From positions 1-36,694 of the forward strand of contig JAOPVO010000135.1 in the NCBI GenBank assembly GCA_025966155.1: a stretch of 36,694 nucleotides of DNA. Direction: 5' to 3'. Within the stretch, counting starts at the first letter, position 1; each line of letters starts with the position of its first letter. The notes beneath the pieces were generated by a model. That model did no database searches. It was not told the DNA's origin and saw only the letters and a program-made list of their open reading frames with translations. Shown in pieces: positions 22,427-29,922 of this stretch. The translations under genes were made by a program, and so were the position numbers. Source of the stretch: Pseudonocardiales bacterium. GTDB taxonomy: Bacteria > Actinomycetota > Actinomycetes > Mycobacteriales > Jatrophihabitantaceae.

Positions 22427-24091
22427 TCAGCTGAACGACATCATGCTGAAGTCCAGAACGTTGTCGGTGCGGTGGACGAACCCGGTGATGCCCTTCTTGA
22501 ACACCATGAGGGGCTCGACCTTGGCGACCTGGATCTGCGGGCGGTAGTCCTGCCAGATCAGCTGCGCCTTGTTCCACTGCTTTCCGGCGGCGTCGGAGAG
22601 CGAGTCCCCGGCCGCGACGCCGGCATCGACCGCTGCGTAGTAGCTCGGCTCGTTGAAGCCCGCGGTGTTGCGGATGGGGTTGTCCTTCGGGAAGGCCAGC
22701 AGCAGGCTGTATGGCGGCGACTCGTAGGAGACCGACATGTCGCGGTAGATCCGCACATCCCATTGGCCGCTGGAGTTGCGCTCGACGAAGGTGGCAGGGG
22801 GCACCACCGCGATTGTCACGTCGAAGCCGGCGTCCTTGGCGTAGCTCTGGATCTGGACGGCCATCTCCTCCATGTCCGGCACTGCGCTGCTGGCGAGGAT
22901 CTCGTACTTGACCGGCCCGGTGACGCCGGCCTTGGCCAGCAGCTCCTTGGACTTGGCCGGGTCGTACTTCTGTGTGAGCAGCCCGCTGCCGTCGTAGCCG
23001 GGCGAGCCCGGGTCGAGGAGGCCGATAGCCGGCTTAGCCCGGCCCTTGTAGACCTGGTCGATGATGTCCTGGTACGGCACCGCATAGAACAGGGCCTGGC
23101 GGACCAGCTTGTTGTCGAACGGCGCCTTGTTGGAGTTGATGAAGATCCAGGAGAAGTTGTTCGTGTCCGGCTGGAACGTGGTGACCGAGTCGGCCTTCTC
23201 CATGTCGGCGACATCGGCGGGCCGCAGCTGCACCGCAACGTCGACATCGCCGTTCTTGACGAGCGTGGCGCGGTTGCCGGCATCCGGGACGACGCGCTGA
23301 ATCACGTGCTTCACGGCCGGCTCGCCGAGGGGGTAGTTCGGGTTGGCGTCGAACGTCAGCTGCTCGTTCTGCTTGTACGACGTCATGATGTACGGCCCGT
23401 ATCCGAAGTTGCCGTTCTCGTTGGACCAGCTGACGGCGTACGGGTCGGCGGTGGTTGCCTTCGACTTCAGCAGCGTGCTGTCGTAGATCTCGCCGGAGAT
23501 CTTGGAGATGACCGACAGCAGCGGGAAGCCGTGGCCGGCCTGGGCGACGGTGAAGGTAACGGTGTAGTCGTCGACCTTGACCAGCTGCTTCTTCGGGTCG
23601 GTGATCGCCGGGAGGCTGATCGACTTGGCGATGCTGGTCGAGTTCCACTTGCGCTCGTACGACCACAGCACGTCATCGGCGGTGAACGGGTTGCCGGCCT
23701 GGCTCTTCACGCCCTTGCGCAGGTGGAAGGTGAACACCGTCCCGTCGGCGCTCACGTCGTAGCTCTCCGCGAGTACGCCCTCGAACTTGTAGAGGTCCTG
23801 GGTGAGGGCGTTCTTGTCGTCCTTGGACTCGACGTAGGGGTTGCGGATCAGCGTCGCCCCGGTGAGCAGCGTGTACTCGAAGGCCTCATAGCCACCGGGC
23901 TTCGCGTCGAAGGCGAGGCCGCCGGGAACAGTGGCCACTGCCTCGACGAGGGTGTCCGAGGTGTTCCCGCTGGCGCCGCCGCCACCCCCGGAGGGGCCGC
24001 CGCTGCCGCATGCTCCGAGGACGAGGGTCGAGATGGCCGCGGCGGCAAGTGCCGCGAGCCGCGTGGATCTGAATGGCCGAGCTGGGGACAC
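22427..24091 (-). CDS. ABC transporter substrate-binding lipoprotein (SBP family 5), second system
   Basis: A 554-residue lipoprotein: the short N-terminus has a hydrophobic stretch and lipobox LGAC (Cys28), then a Gly/Ser tether. The mature domain shows LAESYDVSADGTVFTFHLRKGVKSQAGNPFTADDVLWSYERKW, YGPYIMTSYKQNEQLTFDANPNYPLGEPAVKHV and LVRQALFYAVPYQDIIDQVYKG, all typical of oligopeptide/nickel-type binding proteins. It is only distantly similar to the lipoprotein at 11052, so the ligand differs. The start is GTG with GAAGGAG five bases upstream. It follows its two permeases, the reverse of the order in the first operon. No ATPase gene accompanies this system in the window. Confidence 0.92.
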   Translation of the reverse strand: MSPARPFRSTRLAALAAAAISTLVLGACGSGGPSGGGGGASGNTSDTLVEAVATVPGGLAFDAKPGGYEAFEYTLLTGATLIRNPYVESKDDKNALTQDLYKFEGVLAESYDVSADGTVFTFHLRKGVKSQAGNPFTADDVLWSYERKWNSTSIAKSISLPAITDPKKQLVKVDDYTVTFTVAQAGHGFPLLSVISKISGEIYDSTLLKSKATTADPYAVSWSNENGNFGYGPYIMTSYKQNEQLTFDANPNYPLGEPAVKHVIQRVVPDAGNRATLVKNGDVDVAVQLRPADVADMEKADSVTTFQPDTNNFSWIFINSNKAPFDNKLVRQALFYAVPYQDIIDQVYKGRAKPAIGLLDPGSPGYDGSGLLTQKYDPAKSKELLAKAGVTGPVKYEILASSAVPDMEEMAVQIQSYAKDAGFDVTIAVVPPATFVERNSSGQWDVRIYRDMSVSYESPPYSLLLAFPKDNPIRNTAGFNEPSYYAAVDAGVAAGDSLSDAAGKQWNKAQLIWQDYRPQIQVAKVEPLMVFKKGITGFVHRTDNVLDFSMMSFS

Positions 24092-24155
24092 CGGGACTCC
24101 TTCGGAAGTGGTGCTGAGGGAAGCGGGCGGGGTTGGTGCGGTGCGGCCGGCGGCG

Positions 24156-25052
24156 TCAGTGCACGCGGCGGTGGAACAGCAGGCGCGTCAGGCCGGCGAA
24201 TGAGGCGACCGTGATCGCGAGGGCGAGGGTCGGGAAGGCTGCGGACCACCAGCGGCCGACGATGGCGTCGGTCGCCCCGCGCGACAGCATCGCGCCCCAC
24301 TCCGGTGTGGGTGGCGGCAATCCGACGCCGATGAATCCGAGGGCCGCAGTGAGGATGACGCTGACGGCGAAGATGACCGACGTGTTCTCAAGGGCCGCCC
24401 AGCTGCTGTTGGGGAGCACATGGCGCACGGTGAGGCGGCGCTCGGACAGCCCGGCCATCCGCGCGGCGTCGACGTAGGCCTCGCCGCGGACCCGGAGCAC
24501 CTCGGTGCGCACCAGGCGAAGCTGGATCGGCGCGAGGATGACGGACAGCGCCAGCGTCAAGCTGGTTGTCGATGCCCCGTAGAAGGCGACGACGACCAAG
24601 CCGACGAGCACGGCGGGCACAGCCTGGATGAGGTCGATGACCCGGGCCAGGCCCCGCGCCGTCCAGCCCACCGGGCCGCGCCGCGACTCGTTCATACCGA
24701 TGCCCAGACCCAGGATGATGCCGCCAGAGGTAGCTAGCAGGCTCACGATCAGGGCGATTGTCAGGTTGATGCGCGTGGCGACGATGACGCGGGAGAACAC
24801 ATCGAGCCCCGAGGAGTCGGTGCCGAACCAGTACTGGCCGTTGGGCGCGGTCGACGAGGGGCCGGCGACCCGCTCCGGGTCCCATGGGACCAGGTACTTG
24901 CCCACGACCGCCAGGATCACCAGCAGGAGCGGCGGAATCACCATCCACCAGCCCTTGGGCAGGGGGTTGCGCCGGCGCGGGGCCTCGGCCTCGGCGCGCG
25001 GTCCCCCAGTCGGAAGGGTGCTGGACGTGGACTCGATTGCGGTGGCAGTCAT
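24156..25052 (-). CDS. ABC transporter permease, DppC type, second system
   Basis: A 298-residue membrane protein: N-terminal cytoplasmic tail, first membrane segment GWWMVIPPLLLVILAVVGKYLV, the DppC motif QYWFGTDSSGLDVFSRVIVATRI, and the EAA loop DAARMAGLSERRLTVRHVLPNSS. It ends with LGFIGVGLPPPTPEWGAMLSRGATDAI, where the PEWG motif is conserved across the subfamily. Its ATG overlaps the upstream permease stop as TGATG, so the two are translationally coupled. It works with the DppB-type protein upstream and the lipoprotein downstream (64-nt gap). The ATPase must come from elsewhere, possibly the double-ATPase protein at 7424. Confidence 0.92.
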   Translation of the reverse strand: MTATAIESTSSTLPTGGPRAEAEAPRRRNPLPKGWWMVIPPLLLVILAVVGKYLVPWDPERVAGPSSTAPNGQYWFGTDSSGLDVFSRVIVATRINLTIALIVSLLATSGGIILGLGIGMNESRRGPVGWTARGLARVIDLIQAVPAVLVGLVVVAFYGASTTSLTLALSVILAPIQLRLVRTEVLRVRGEAYVDAARMAGLSERRLTVRHVLPNSSWAALENTSVIFAVSVILTAALGFIGVGLPPPTPEWGAMLSRGATDAIVGRWWSAAFPTLALAITVASFAGLTRLLFHRRVH

Positions 25053-26095
25053 CAGGTTCCCTCCGCCCGGACGCCGGGCCGGCGGCGCGGATCGACGACC
25101 ATGTTGATGAGATCGACGAAGAGGTAGACCAGCAGCGACAAGGTGGCCACGACCAGCAGGAAGCCCTGCATCGAGACGAAGTCGCCGGAGCTGATCGCGT
25201 CCACTGCGTACTGGCCCATGCCGGAGAAGCCGAACAGCGTCTCAAGGATCACGGCGCCGCCAAGTAGATAGCCGAATAAGGTGCCGGACATCGTGATGGC
25301 CGACGGCGCGGCCCGGCGGTAGACGCTGGCCATCACCGTGATGCGCCCTGCGCCGGACGCGATCCGGAAGCGGGTGGGCGGCGCGTCCAGCGCCTCCTCC
25401 AGGCCGGAGATGAGGATCTTGATCATGATCGCCGACTGCGAGATCACCAGCGTGATGATCGGCAGGGCCAGGTGCGAGGCCATGGACCAGGTCGCATCCC
25501 AGTAGCGCTGGAGAATGGTGTCGAGGAAGGGCATCCCCGTGACCTTGTCCGGGCTGATCATCGTGGTGTCGAGCCGGCCGACGGGCGGTGGCGCCCAATG
25601 CAGCGTCGTGTAGAACAGGAAGAGCGCGACGATGGCCAGCACGTACTCCGGGATCGCGCCGGCCGACTGCGCGTACACCTTGAGGCCGCGGGAGATCGGG
25701 TTCCGCGGGTGCATCACGATGATGTACGAGGCGAACACGCTGAAGATCAGCGTTCCGATGAGGCCCATCAAGGCGAGCTCCGCGGTTGCGGGCACGAGAT
25801 CGCTCAGTTCCGTCAGCACGGACCGGCCCGTGATCAGGGAATCCCCGAGATCGAAATGAGCAACGTTAGCTAGGTAACGAAGCAGCTGGTCCAGCAGCGA
25901 TCCGTTGAGGCCAAGCTCCTTCTGCATCTCGTCGTACGCCTCGGGCGACGCATTCTGGCCCAGGAGCACAAGCACCGGGTCGCCGGGGACCGAGCGCAGC
26001 AGGAAGAACGTCAAGATGGTGAAAATCAACAGGTGCAGGGGCAGTGCGGCAATCCGCACGAGCCACCACCGCTGTTGCCTGATAGTCGCTAGCAC
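25052..26095 (-). CDS. ABC transporter permease, DppB type, second system
   Basis: A 347-residue permease with LPLHLLIFTILTFFLLRSVPGDPVLVLLGQNASPEAYDEMQKELGLNGSL at the N-terminus (membrane segment, PGDP motif and the conserved GLN turn), FDLGDSLITGRSVLTELSDLVPATAELALMG, the EAA-type loop and a terminal FVDLINMVVDPRRRP. The track's ATG at 26143 was rejected: GTG 26095 has CGGAGG eight bases upstream and gives a normal N-terminus. It is the first gene of the operon that ends with the four tandem monooxygenases. Its upstream region (26096-26348) has repeats but no SAM-IV aptamer, so this operon is controlled differently from the other sulfur units. Confidence 0.9.
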   Translation of the reverse strand: MLATIRQQRWWLVRIAALPLHLLIFTILTFFLLRSVPGDPVLVLLGQNASPEAYDEMQKELGLNGSLLDQLLRYLANVAHFDLGDSLITGRSVLTELSDLVPATAELALMGLIGTLIFSVFASYIIVMHPRNPISRGLKVYAQSAGAIPEYVLAIVALFLFYTTLHWAPPPVGRLDTTMISPDKVTGMPFLDTILQRYWDATWSMASHLALPIITLVISQSAIMIKILISGLEEALDAPPTRFRIASGAGRITVMASVYRRAAPSAITMSGTLFGYLLGGAVILETLFGFSGMGQYAVDAISSGDFVSMQGFLLVVATLSLLVYLFVDLINMVVDPRRRPGVRAEGT

Positions 26096-26113
26096 CAGTT
26101 GAACCTCCGTTAG

Positions 26114-26125
26114 ATCGCGTATCGG
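26114..26125. repeat. 12-nt repeat copy A, ATCGCGTATCGG (candidate regulator site)
   Basis: Exactly repeated at 26297-26308. This copy lies 19 bp upstream of the GTG of the first permease gene of the second operon. The repeat is partly dyad-symmetric around CGCG. It could be a binding site for the GntR-type regulator at 27063. Confidence 0.35.
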
Positions 26126-26229
26126 GCACACCGCATCGCCCACCCGAGCGTCACTGCGCCGGCGGTTCGCCGCGTCCTGTTCGACGCGTTGGGGAAGTTC
26201 TGCTCTGTTCCTGGGTCAATGCTTGGGAT

Positions 26230-26242
26230 CAGGTGTTACCTG
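26230..26242. promoter_or_regulatory. Perfect short palindrome CAGGT-GTT-ACCTG
   Basis: A 5-N3-5 inverted repeat in the middle of the 253-bp gap between the second sulfur operon and the UTRA protein gene. Both flanking genes are on the minus strand, so it probably lies upstream of the operon start. It is a candidate operator; no regulator can be assigned. Confidence 0.3.
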
Positions 26243-26296
26243 AACCCGCGTCCGCCGGTAACTGCTGCGTTGCGCCGGTATCGCCAGTGTTTCCGA

Positions 26297-26308
26297 ATCG
26301 CGTATCGG
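26297..26308. repeat. 12-nt repeat copy B, ATCGCGTATCGG
   Basis: Second exact copy, inside the longer dyad CCGA-ATCGCGTA-TCGG (26293-26308), 172 bp from the operon start codon and 41 bp downstream of the end of the UTRA gene. Confidence 0.35.
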
Positions 26309-26348
26309 TGACCTGCGCCTCAGGCCGAGGCGTGTGAGGCCGGTGGGA

Positions 26349-26897
26349 TCATGCGTACGTGCTGAGCGCGACCCGGTCGCTGCGGTAGTGCGTATAGCTC
26401 AGGGACCAGGGCTGGCCGTCGACGTCGCGCACGATCATCTGGCGCAGCAGGATGCTGTCGCCCTCCTGAATGTCCAGCAACTGCGCGGCATGCGCCTCGC
26501 ACTTGACCGCCTCGAGCACAGTCTCGCTCGATCCGTAGCCCACGCCGAAGGCCGCCCGGAAGGTCTGCTCGACCGATCGATCGCGGAAGCCGTTGGAGCG
26601 CTCGATGCGCGCCATCAGCGCCTCGGGGTCGTCCGAGGTGGGGTAGTAGCCGACGCGCAGATACAGCGGCTGGCCGTCGAGGCGGGCCAATTGCTCGACC
26701 ATCACGACGGTGTGGTCCTCGCGCTGCAGCAGCGACCTGATCACTGGAGTCGATCGGATCACCGCGTGCTCGAGCTCCTCGACGACGATGCGCGAGGGCG
26801 CCGCCCCACTGAGCTCGCCTTGGGTCACCAGTTGATCCATGGAGATGCTCACGACATCGCGGTCCGGCACATCGGGATCGGGCAGCACGGACTTCAT
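26349..26897 (-). CDS. UTRA-domain protein without a DNA-binding domain
   Basis: A 182-residue protein that aligns over most of its length with the effector-binding half of the regulator at 27063: LDGQPLYLRVGYYPTSDDPEALMARIERSN against LSGEPAYVRIGYIPRTRDSEDLVDRIEELD, then FRAAFGV, LLDIQEGDSILLRQMIVRDVDGQPWSLSYTHYRSDRVALS. The UTRA fold looks complete, but there is no winged-helix domain: only 165 bp separate its ATG from the divergent regulator, and none of the minus-strand frames there resembles a GntR helix-turn-helix. It may be a decoy partner that dimerises with the full regulator, a free ligand sensor, or a decayed paralogue. The start is uncertain because the ATG has no clear ribosome-binding site. 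Confidence 0.72.
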   Translation of the reverse strand: MKSVLPDPDVPDRDVVSISMDQLVTQGELSGAAPSRIVVEELEHAVIRSTPVIRSLLQREDHTVVMVEQLARLDGQPLYLRVGYYPTSDDPEALMARIERSNGFRDRSVEQTFRAAFGVGYGSSETVLEAVKCEAHAAQLLDIQEGDSILLRQMIVRDVDGQPWSLSYTHYRSDRVALSTYA

Positions 26898-27062
26898 CGG
26901 GGCCAGTGGACCACGCCCAGGATTCAGTCAGGCGACGGCGCTGTTTCCAGGTCATTGCGCAGATTCCCAGTGCGGAAAAGGGATCTGATGTCACACCCGC
27001 GGTCATAGTCGGGGCCCCATCGCCTCGCTACTCTCAGTGGCATTGGACGGAAGGCTGGTGCT

Positions 27063-27893
27063 GTGCCTGAACACCGAGATGGCGAGACTGCTCGCGCGCG
27101 GCAGATGCGGCTCAAGCGCGAGAAGGGCAAGGGGGCGCACTCCTCGCCCCGACGGGCGTATGAGCAGCTCCGGGCCGGCATTCGGGTGGGCGCCCTCGAT
27201 CCACGGCAGCGTCTGGTCGACGATGGCCTGGCCGACGTATTGGGGGCGAGTCGCAACTCGGTGCGCCGCGCCCTGCAGATGCTGGCCGAGGATGGCTTGA
27301 TCACCCGTGAGCGCGGTACGGGAACGACCCTGTGCCGGCCGATCTTCGAGGTGCCGGCCGGTGAGATGCTCCCGCGCAACGCCGGGAGCACGGCCGAGTC
27401 CGCTGGGCCGGACGGGCCCGTCGCGTTCGTCGAGGAGCTGCGCAACGAGGTCGCGGCCTGCCCGGCCGACGTGCGCGAGCGACTGGGCGTCGAGGCGCGC
27501 ACGATCTTCATCTACGAGCAGTTGGTGTTGCTGAGCGGTGAGCCGGCCTACGTCCGGATCGGATACATCCCGCGCACCCGCGACAGCGAGGATCTTGTCG
27601 ATCGCATCGAGGAGCTCGACAAGGACCTGCAGTCCTTCGACGCGAACTTCGCGCGCGTTTTCGGCGTGCCCTTCGGGGGAAGCCGCACAACCGTCGAGGC
27701 GCTGCCGTGCTCGCGCCGGATCGCGCACTTGCTCGGTATCGAGGAAGGGAGTCCGGTCCTGCTGCGGGAGCTGACGCTGCTCGATGCGTTCGGGCAGATC
27801 CGCGAGATCAGCTACACCCACTTCCGCGGGGACCGGATCGCGTTGTCAGCCGACGGGCGAGCCTCGATCGGGCGCAGGGCTCAGGCGTCCTGA
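27063..27893 (+). CDS. GntR-family transcriptional regulator (HutC/UTRA type)
   Basis: A 276-residue regulator with an N-terminal winged helix (about residues 29-85: RRAYEQLRAGIRVGALDPRQRLVDDGLADVLGASRNSVRRALQMLAEDGLITRERGTGT, a textbook GntR pattern) and a C-terminal UTRA ligand domain (about 115-265: FIYEQLVLLSGEPAYVRIGYIP, ISYTHFRGDRIAL). The start is GTG with GGAAGG eight bases upstream, beside the divergent UTRA-only protein. Its 3' end overlaps the convergent MFS gene by 48 bp. It is the best local candidate to control the second ABC/monooxygenase operon or the MFS exporter, sensing a small molecule. The target is inferred from position only. Confidence 0.9.
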   Translation: MPEHRDGETARARQMRLKREKGKGAHSSPRRAYEQLRAGIRVGALDPRQRLVDDGLADVLGASRNSVRRALQMLAEDGLITRERGTGTTLCRPIFEVPAGEMLPRNAGSTAESAGPDGPVAFVEELRNEVAACPADVRERLGVEARTIFIYEQLVLLSGEPAYVRIGYIPRTRDSEDLVDRIEELDKDLQSFDANFARVFGVPFGGSRTTVEALPCSRRIAHLLGIEEGSPVLLRELTLLDAFGQIREISYTHFRGDRIALSADGRASIGRRAQAS

Positions 27894-29051
27894 GGCAGAG
27901 GGGTAGTGCAGGGCAAGGCGCAGGCTAAGCGCGGCCAGGCCCATCGTGGCCATGATGATCCCCATCGGCACCCCGGTGTTCGAGCCGCCCAGCCCGACCA
28001 GAGGCGCGACGGAGGCCCCGATGGAGAACTGGAGCAGGCCCAGCAGCGCCGACGCGCTCCCGGCCGATTCGGGGAAATCGTTCATGGCCAGCGCCATTGC
28101 ATTGGGGGCAATGAATCCATTCGATGACATCACGATGAGCATCGCCGCGATGAGGCCGCCGATCCCGAACAGCCCGGTCGAGACGACGATCAGCACGCAC
28201 ACCCCGCCGGATGCGAGGCCGATCAGCCCCGCCGTCATCAACCGGGTCGAGCCGAGCCGACCCACGAGCCGGCCATTGATCTGGCTGGCGGTCACCAGGC
28301 CGACGGCGTTCACGGCGAACACGACGCCGTAGGCCTGGGCGCTGAGGCCATAGACGTTCTGCACGACGAAGGACGATCCGGCCACGTAGGCGAAGATCGA
28401 GCCGAACCCCAGCCCGCACACCACCGCATTGGCCACGAAGGTGCGATGCGTGGCGACAGCCCGCATGGTCGAGAGTGTGACCCGCAGCCCGCCGGCATTG
28501 CGGTTGGACGCGTCGAGGGTCTCGGGCAGGCGCAGCGCGGCGATGAGCAGCAGGACGGAGCCGGCAACAGAGAGGGCGAGGAAGATCCCGCGCCAGGGCG
28601 CGAAGCTCAGGACCAGGGCGCCGACCTGGGGGGCGAGGATCGGCCCGGCTCCGGTCACCAGCATGAGCAGGGAGAAGAAGCGCGCGGCGGTTGCCCCGGA
28701 GTAGAGATCGCGCACCACCGCCCGGGAGATCACGATCCCGGCCGCGCCGCCCAGCCCCTGGAGCAGACGCAGAGCGATCAGCACGGCGATCGATGGCGCG
28801 AAGGCGCAGGCGCAGGACGCGACCACGAACAGCGCGAGGCCCAGGCACAGCGGGCGGCGCCGGCCGAGGCGGTCGCTGAGCGGCCCGATGAGCAACTGCC
28901 CGGCGCCGAGCCCGATCAGGCATGCGGTCAGCGACAGCTGGACCGACGAGGCACTCGCAGCGAGGTCGTCGCTGATGTCCGGCAGGGCCGGCAGGTACAT
29001 GTCGATGCAGAGCGGGCCGAAGGCGGCCATGGCTCCAACCAGCAGGATCAT
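27846..29051 (-). CDS. Bcr/CflA-like MFS drug exporter
   Basis: A 401-residue major facilitator with 12 predicted membrane segments. GPLCIDMYLPALPDISDDLAAS in the first loop is the Bcr/CflA signature, GPLSDRLGRRRPL is MFS motif A after segment 2, and LQGLGGAAGIVISRAVVRDLY follows in segments 4-5. Family members export chloramphenicol, bicyclomycin and similar compounds, and some export cysteine pathway metabolites. The start ATG lacks a strong ribosome-binding site; no better upstream ATG or GTG was seen. It is convergent with, and overlaps, the GntR regulator gene, and follows the STAS gene after 59 nt, so the two could share a transcript. The substrate is unknown. Confidence 0.88.
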   Translation of the reverse strand: MILLVGAMAAFGPLCIDMYLPALPDISDDLAASASSVQLSLTACLIGLGAGQLLIGPLSDRLGRRRPLCLGLALFVVASCACAFAPSIAVLIALRLLQGLGGAAGIVISRAVVRDLYSGATAARFFSLLMLVTGAGPILAPQVGALVLSFAPWRGIFLALSVAGSVLLLIAALRLPETLDASNRNAGGLRVTLSTMRAVATHRTFVANAVVCGLGFGSIFAYVAGSSFVVQNVYGLSAQAYGVVFAVNAVGLVTASQINGRLVGRLGSTRLMTAGLIGLASGGVCVLIVVSTGLFGIGGLIAAMLIVMSSNGFIAPNAMALAMNDFPESAGSASALLGLLQFSIGASVAPLVGLGGSNTGVPMGIIMATMGLAALSLRLALHYPSASGRLSPAPDRGSPVG

Positions 29052-29110
29052 CCGCGCCGGGATCCGACCCTTCGCGGTGATGGCGAGGGCGGGGGCGCGG
29101 GTCAGGCGGC

Positions 29111-29410
29111 TCAGTCCGTCACGGGGAAGAGCGAGGCCGTGGCGGTGAGGTCGAGGATGCGCCGAACCTGCGGCGAGGGGGCCCGCAGGGACAGCGCAAC
29201 CTCCTTGCTGCCGCAGGCCGTTCGCGCCGCGATCAGCGCGCCGAGGCCGGTGGAGTCGAAGAAGGTGACAGCGCCGAGATCCACGACGATGTCCTTGGCC
29301 CCGGCGTCGAGCGCCTGCTCGACCTGCGAGCTGATCGTCACCGCATTCGATGCGTCGATCTCACCGGTGAGGACGATGGTCACCGGTGCGGTGGGGGCCT
29401 GAGAAGTCAC
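29111..29410 (-). CDS. STAS-domain anti-sigma factor antagonist (RsbV/SpoIIAA-like)
   Basis: A 99-residue single-domain protein: VTIVLTGEIDASNAV, then IVVDLGAVTFFDSTGLGALIAARTACG, where Ser53 in DSTGLGAL is the residue phosphorylated by anti-sigma kinases. In its dephosphorylated form such a protein binds an RsbW-like anti-sigma factor and frees the sigma factor. The start is GTG with no ribosome-binding site; a promoter ends six bases before it, so the message looks leaderless. It is divergent from an RsbW-like ATPase gene at 29539, a likely functional partner. The sigma factor is not in the window. Confidence 0.9.
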   Translation of the reverse strand: MTSQAPTAPVTIVLTGEIDASNAVTISSQVEQALDAGAKDIVVDLGAVTFFDSTGLGALIAARTACGSKEVALSLRAPSPQVRRILDLTATASLFPVTD

Positions 29411-29416
29411 GCACAG

Positions 29417-29445
29417 ACGTTACAACGGGTCTCCGGGCCGATCAA
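29417..29445 (-). promoter_or_regulatory. Predicted promoter giving a leaderless STAS transcript
   Basis: TTGATC (29440-29445) and TAACGT (29417-29422), 17-bp spacing, on the minus strand. The GTG start codon begins six bases after the -10 box, about where transcription should start. Confidence 0.5.
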
Positions 29446-29457
29446 CTGCCCGGGCTC

Positions 29458-29483
29458 GTGTAGAGCACAGGCGCCTCGGGTAC
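29458..29483 (+). promoter_or_regulatory. Weak stress-sigma-type promoter candidate before the ATPase gene
   Basis: GTGT-N16-GGGTAC resembles the GTTT-N15-17-GGGTAT pattern of actinobacterial SigB/SigF promoters, with one change in each box. It is 55 bp upstream of the ATG. Suggestive only. Confidence 0.25.
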
Positions 29484-29538
29484 CGTCACGCTGGCCTGAT
29501 TCCGGGTTGTCCTTGACGTCTCACGAGAGCCTTCGCCC

Positions 29539-29916
29539 ATGAGTGCGTTATTGCTGTTCAGCGGTCCCTGTACCTCGCGCACAGCAGCCGAGGTCCGTCG
29601 CCGCATCGCGTCGGCTCCAGTGGCTGCGCTGGTGTCCGCCCCGGTGCGCGAGGACCTCACATTGGCCGCCACTGAGCTCCTTACCAACGCCGTTCGGGCC
29701 GGGGCCAGCGCGGTCGATGTCGCACTTCACGTCAGTCACCGCCACATCGAGCTTGATGTCACCGACGATGCCCCGGGTCGGCCCGAGCGGCAGCAGCCGG
29801 GCCCGGATGACGTGCACGGTCGCGGGTTGCAGATCCTCGACGCAGTGGCCGCCCAGTGGGGCCACCGGCCGACCGCGCCGGGCAAGACGGTGTGGGCCCG
29901 CTTCGCGATGTCCTAG
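29539..29916 (+). CDS. RsbW-like anti-sigma regulatory ATPase (HATPase_c)
   Basis: A 125-residue protein with a GHKL ATP-binding domain: N box ELLTNAVRAGA (Asn50), G1 box DVTDDAPGRP (Asp76/77) and G2 box GRGLQILDAVAAQWG (94-108), closing with GKTVWARFAMS. This is the compact form common in actinobacteria, acting as a serine kinase on a STAS protein and as an inhibitor of a stress sigma factor. The divergent STAS gene is the likely partner. It is convergent with the olefin operon, with only 6 bp between stop codons; CTAGC-gctg-GCTAG spans both stops. Confidence 0.88.
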   Translation: MSALLLFSGPCTSRTAAEVRRRIASAPVAALVSAPVREDLTLAATELLTNAVRAGASAVDVALHVSHRHIELDVTDDAPGRPERQQPGPDDVHGRGLQILDAVAAQWGHRPTAPGKTVWARFAMS

Positions 29917-29922
29917 CGCTGG

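Noticed and set aside
22472-24214. 580-aa plus-strand ORF
   Set aside because: Antisense to the lipoprotein gene, which has a clear signal peptide and family motifs.
26096-26160. Short ORF ending MRCARYAI just before the permease, as a second leader peptide
   Set aside because: One Cys codon, no ribosome-binding site, and it lacks the DLxRxxSxLC pattern of the family.
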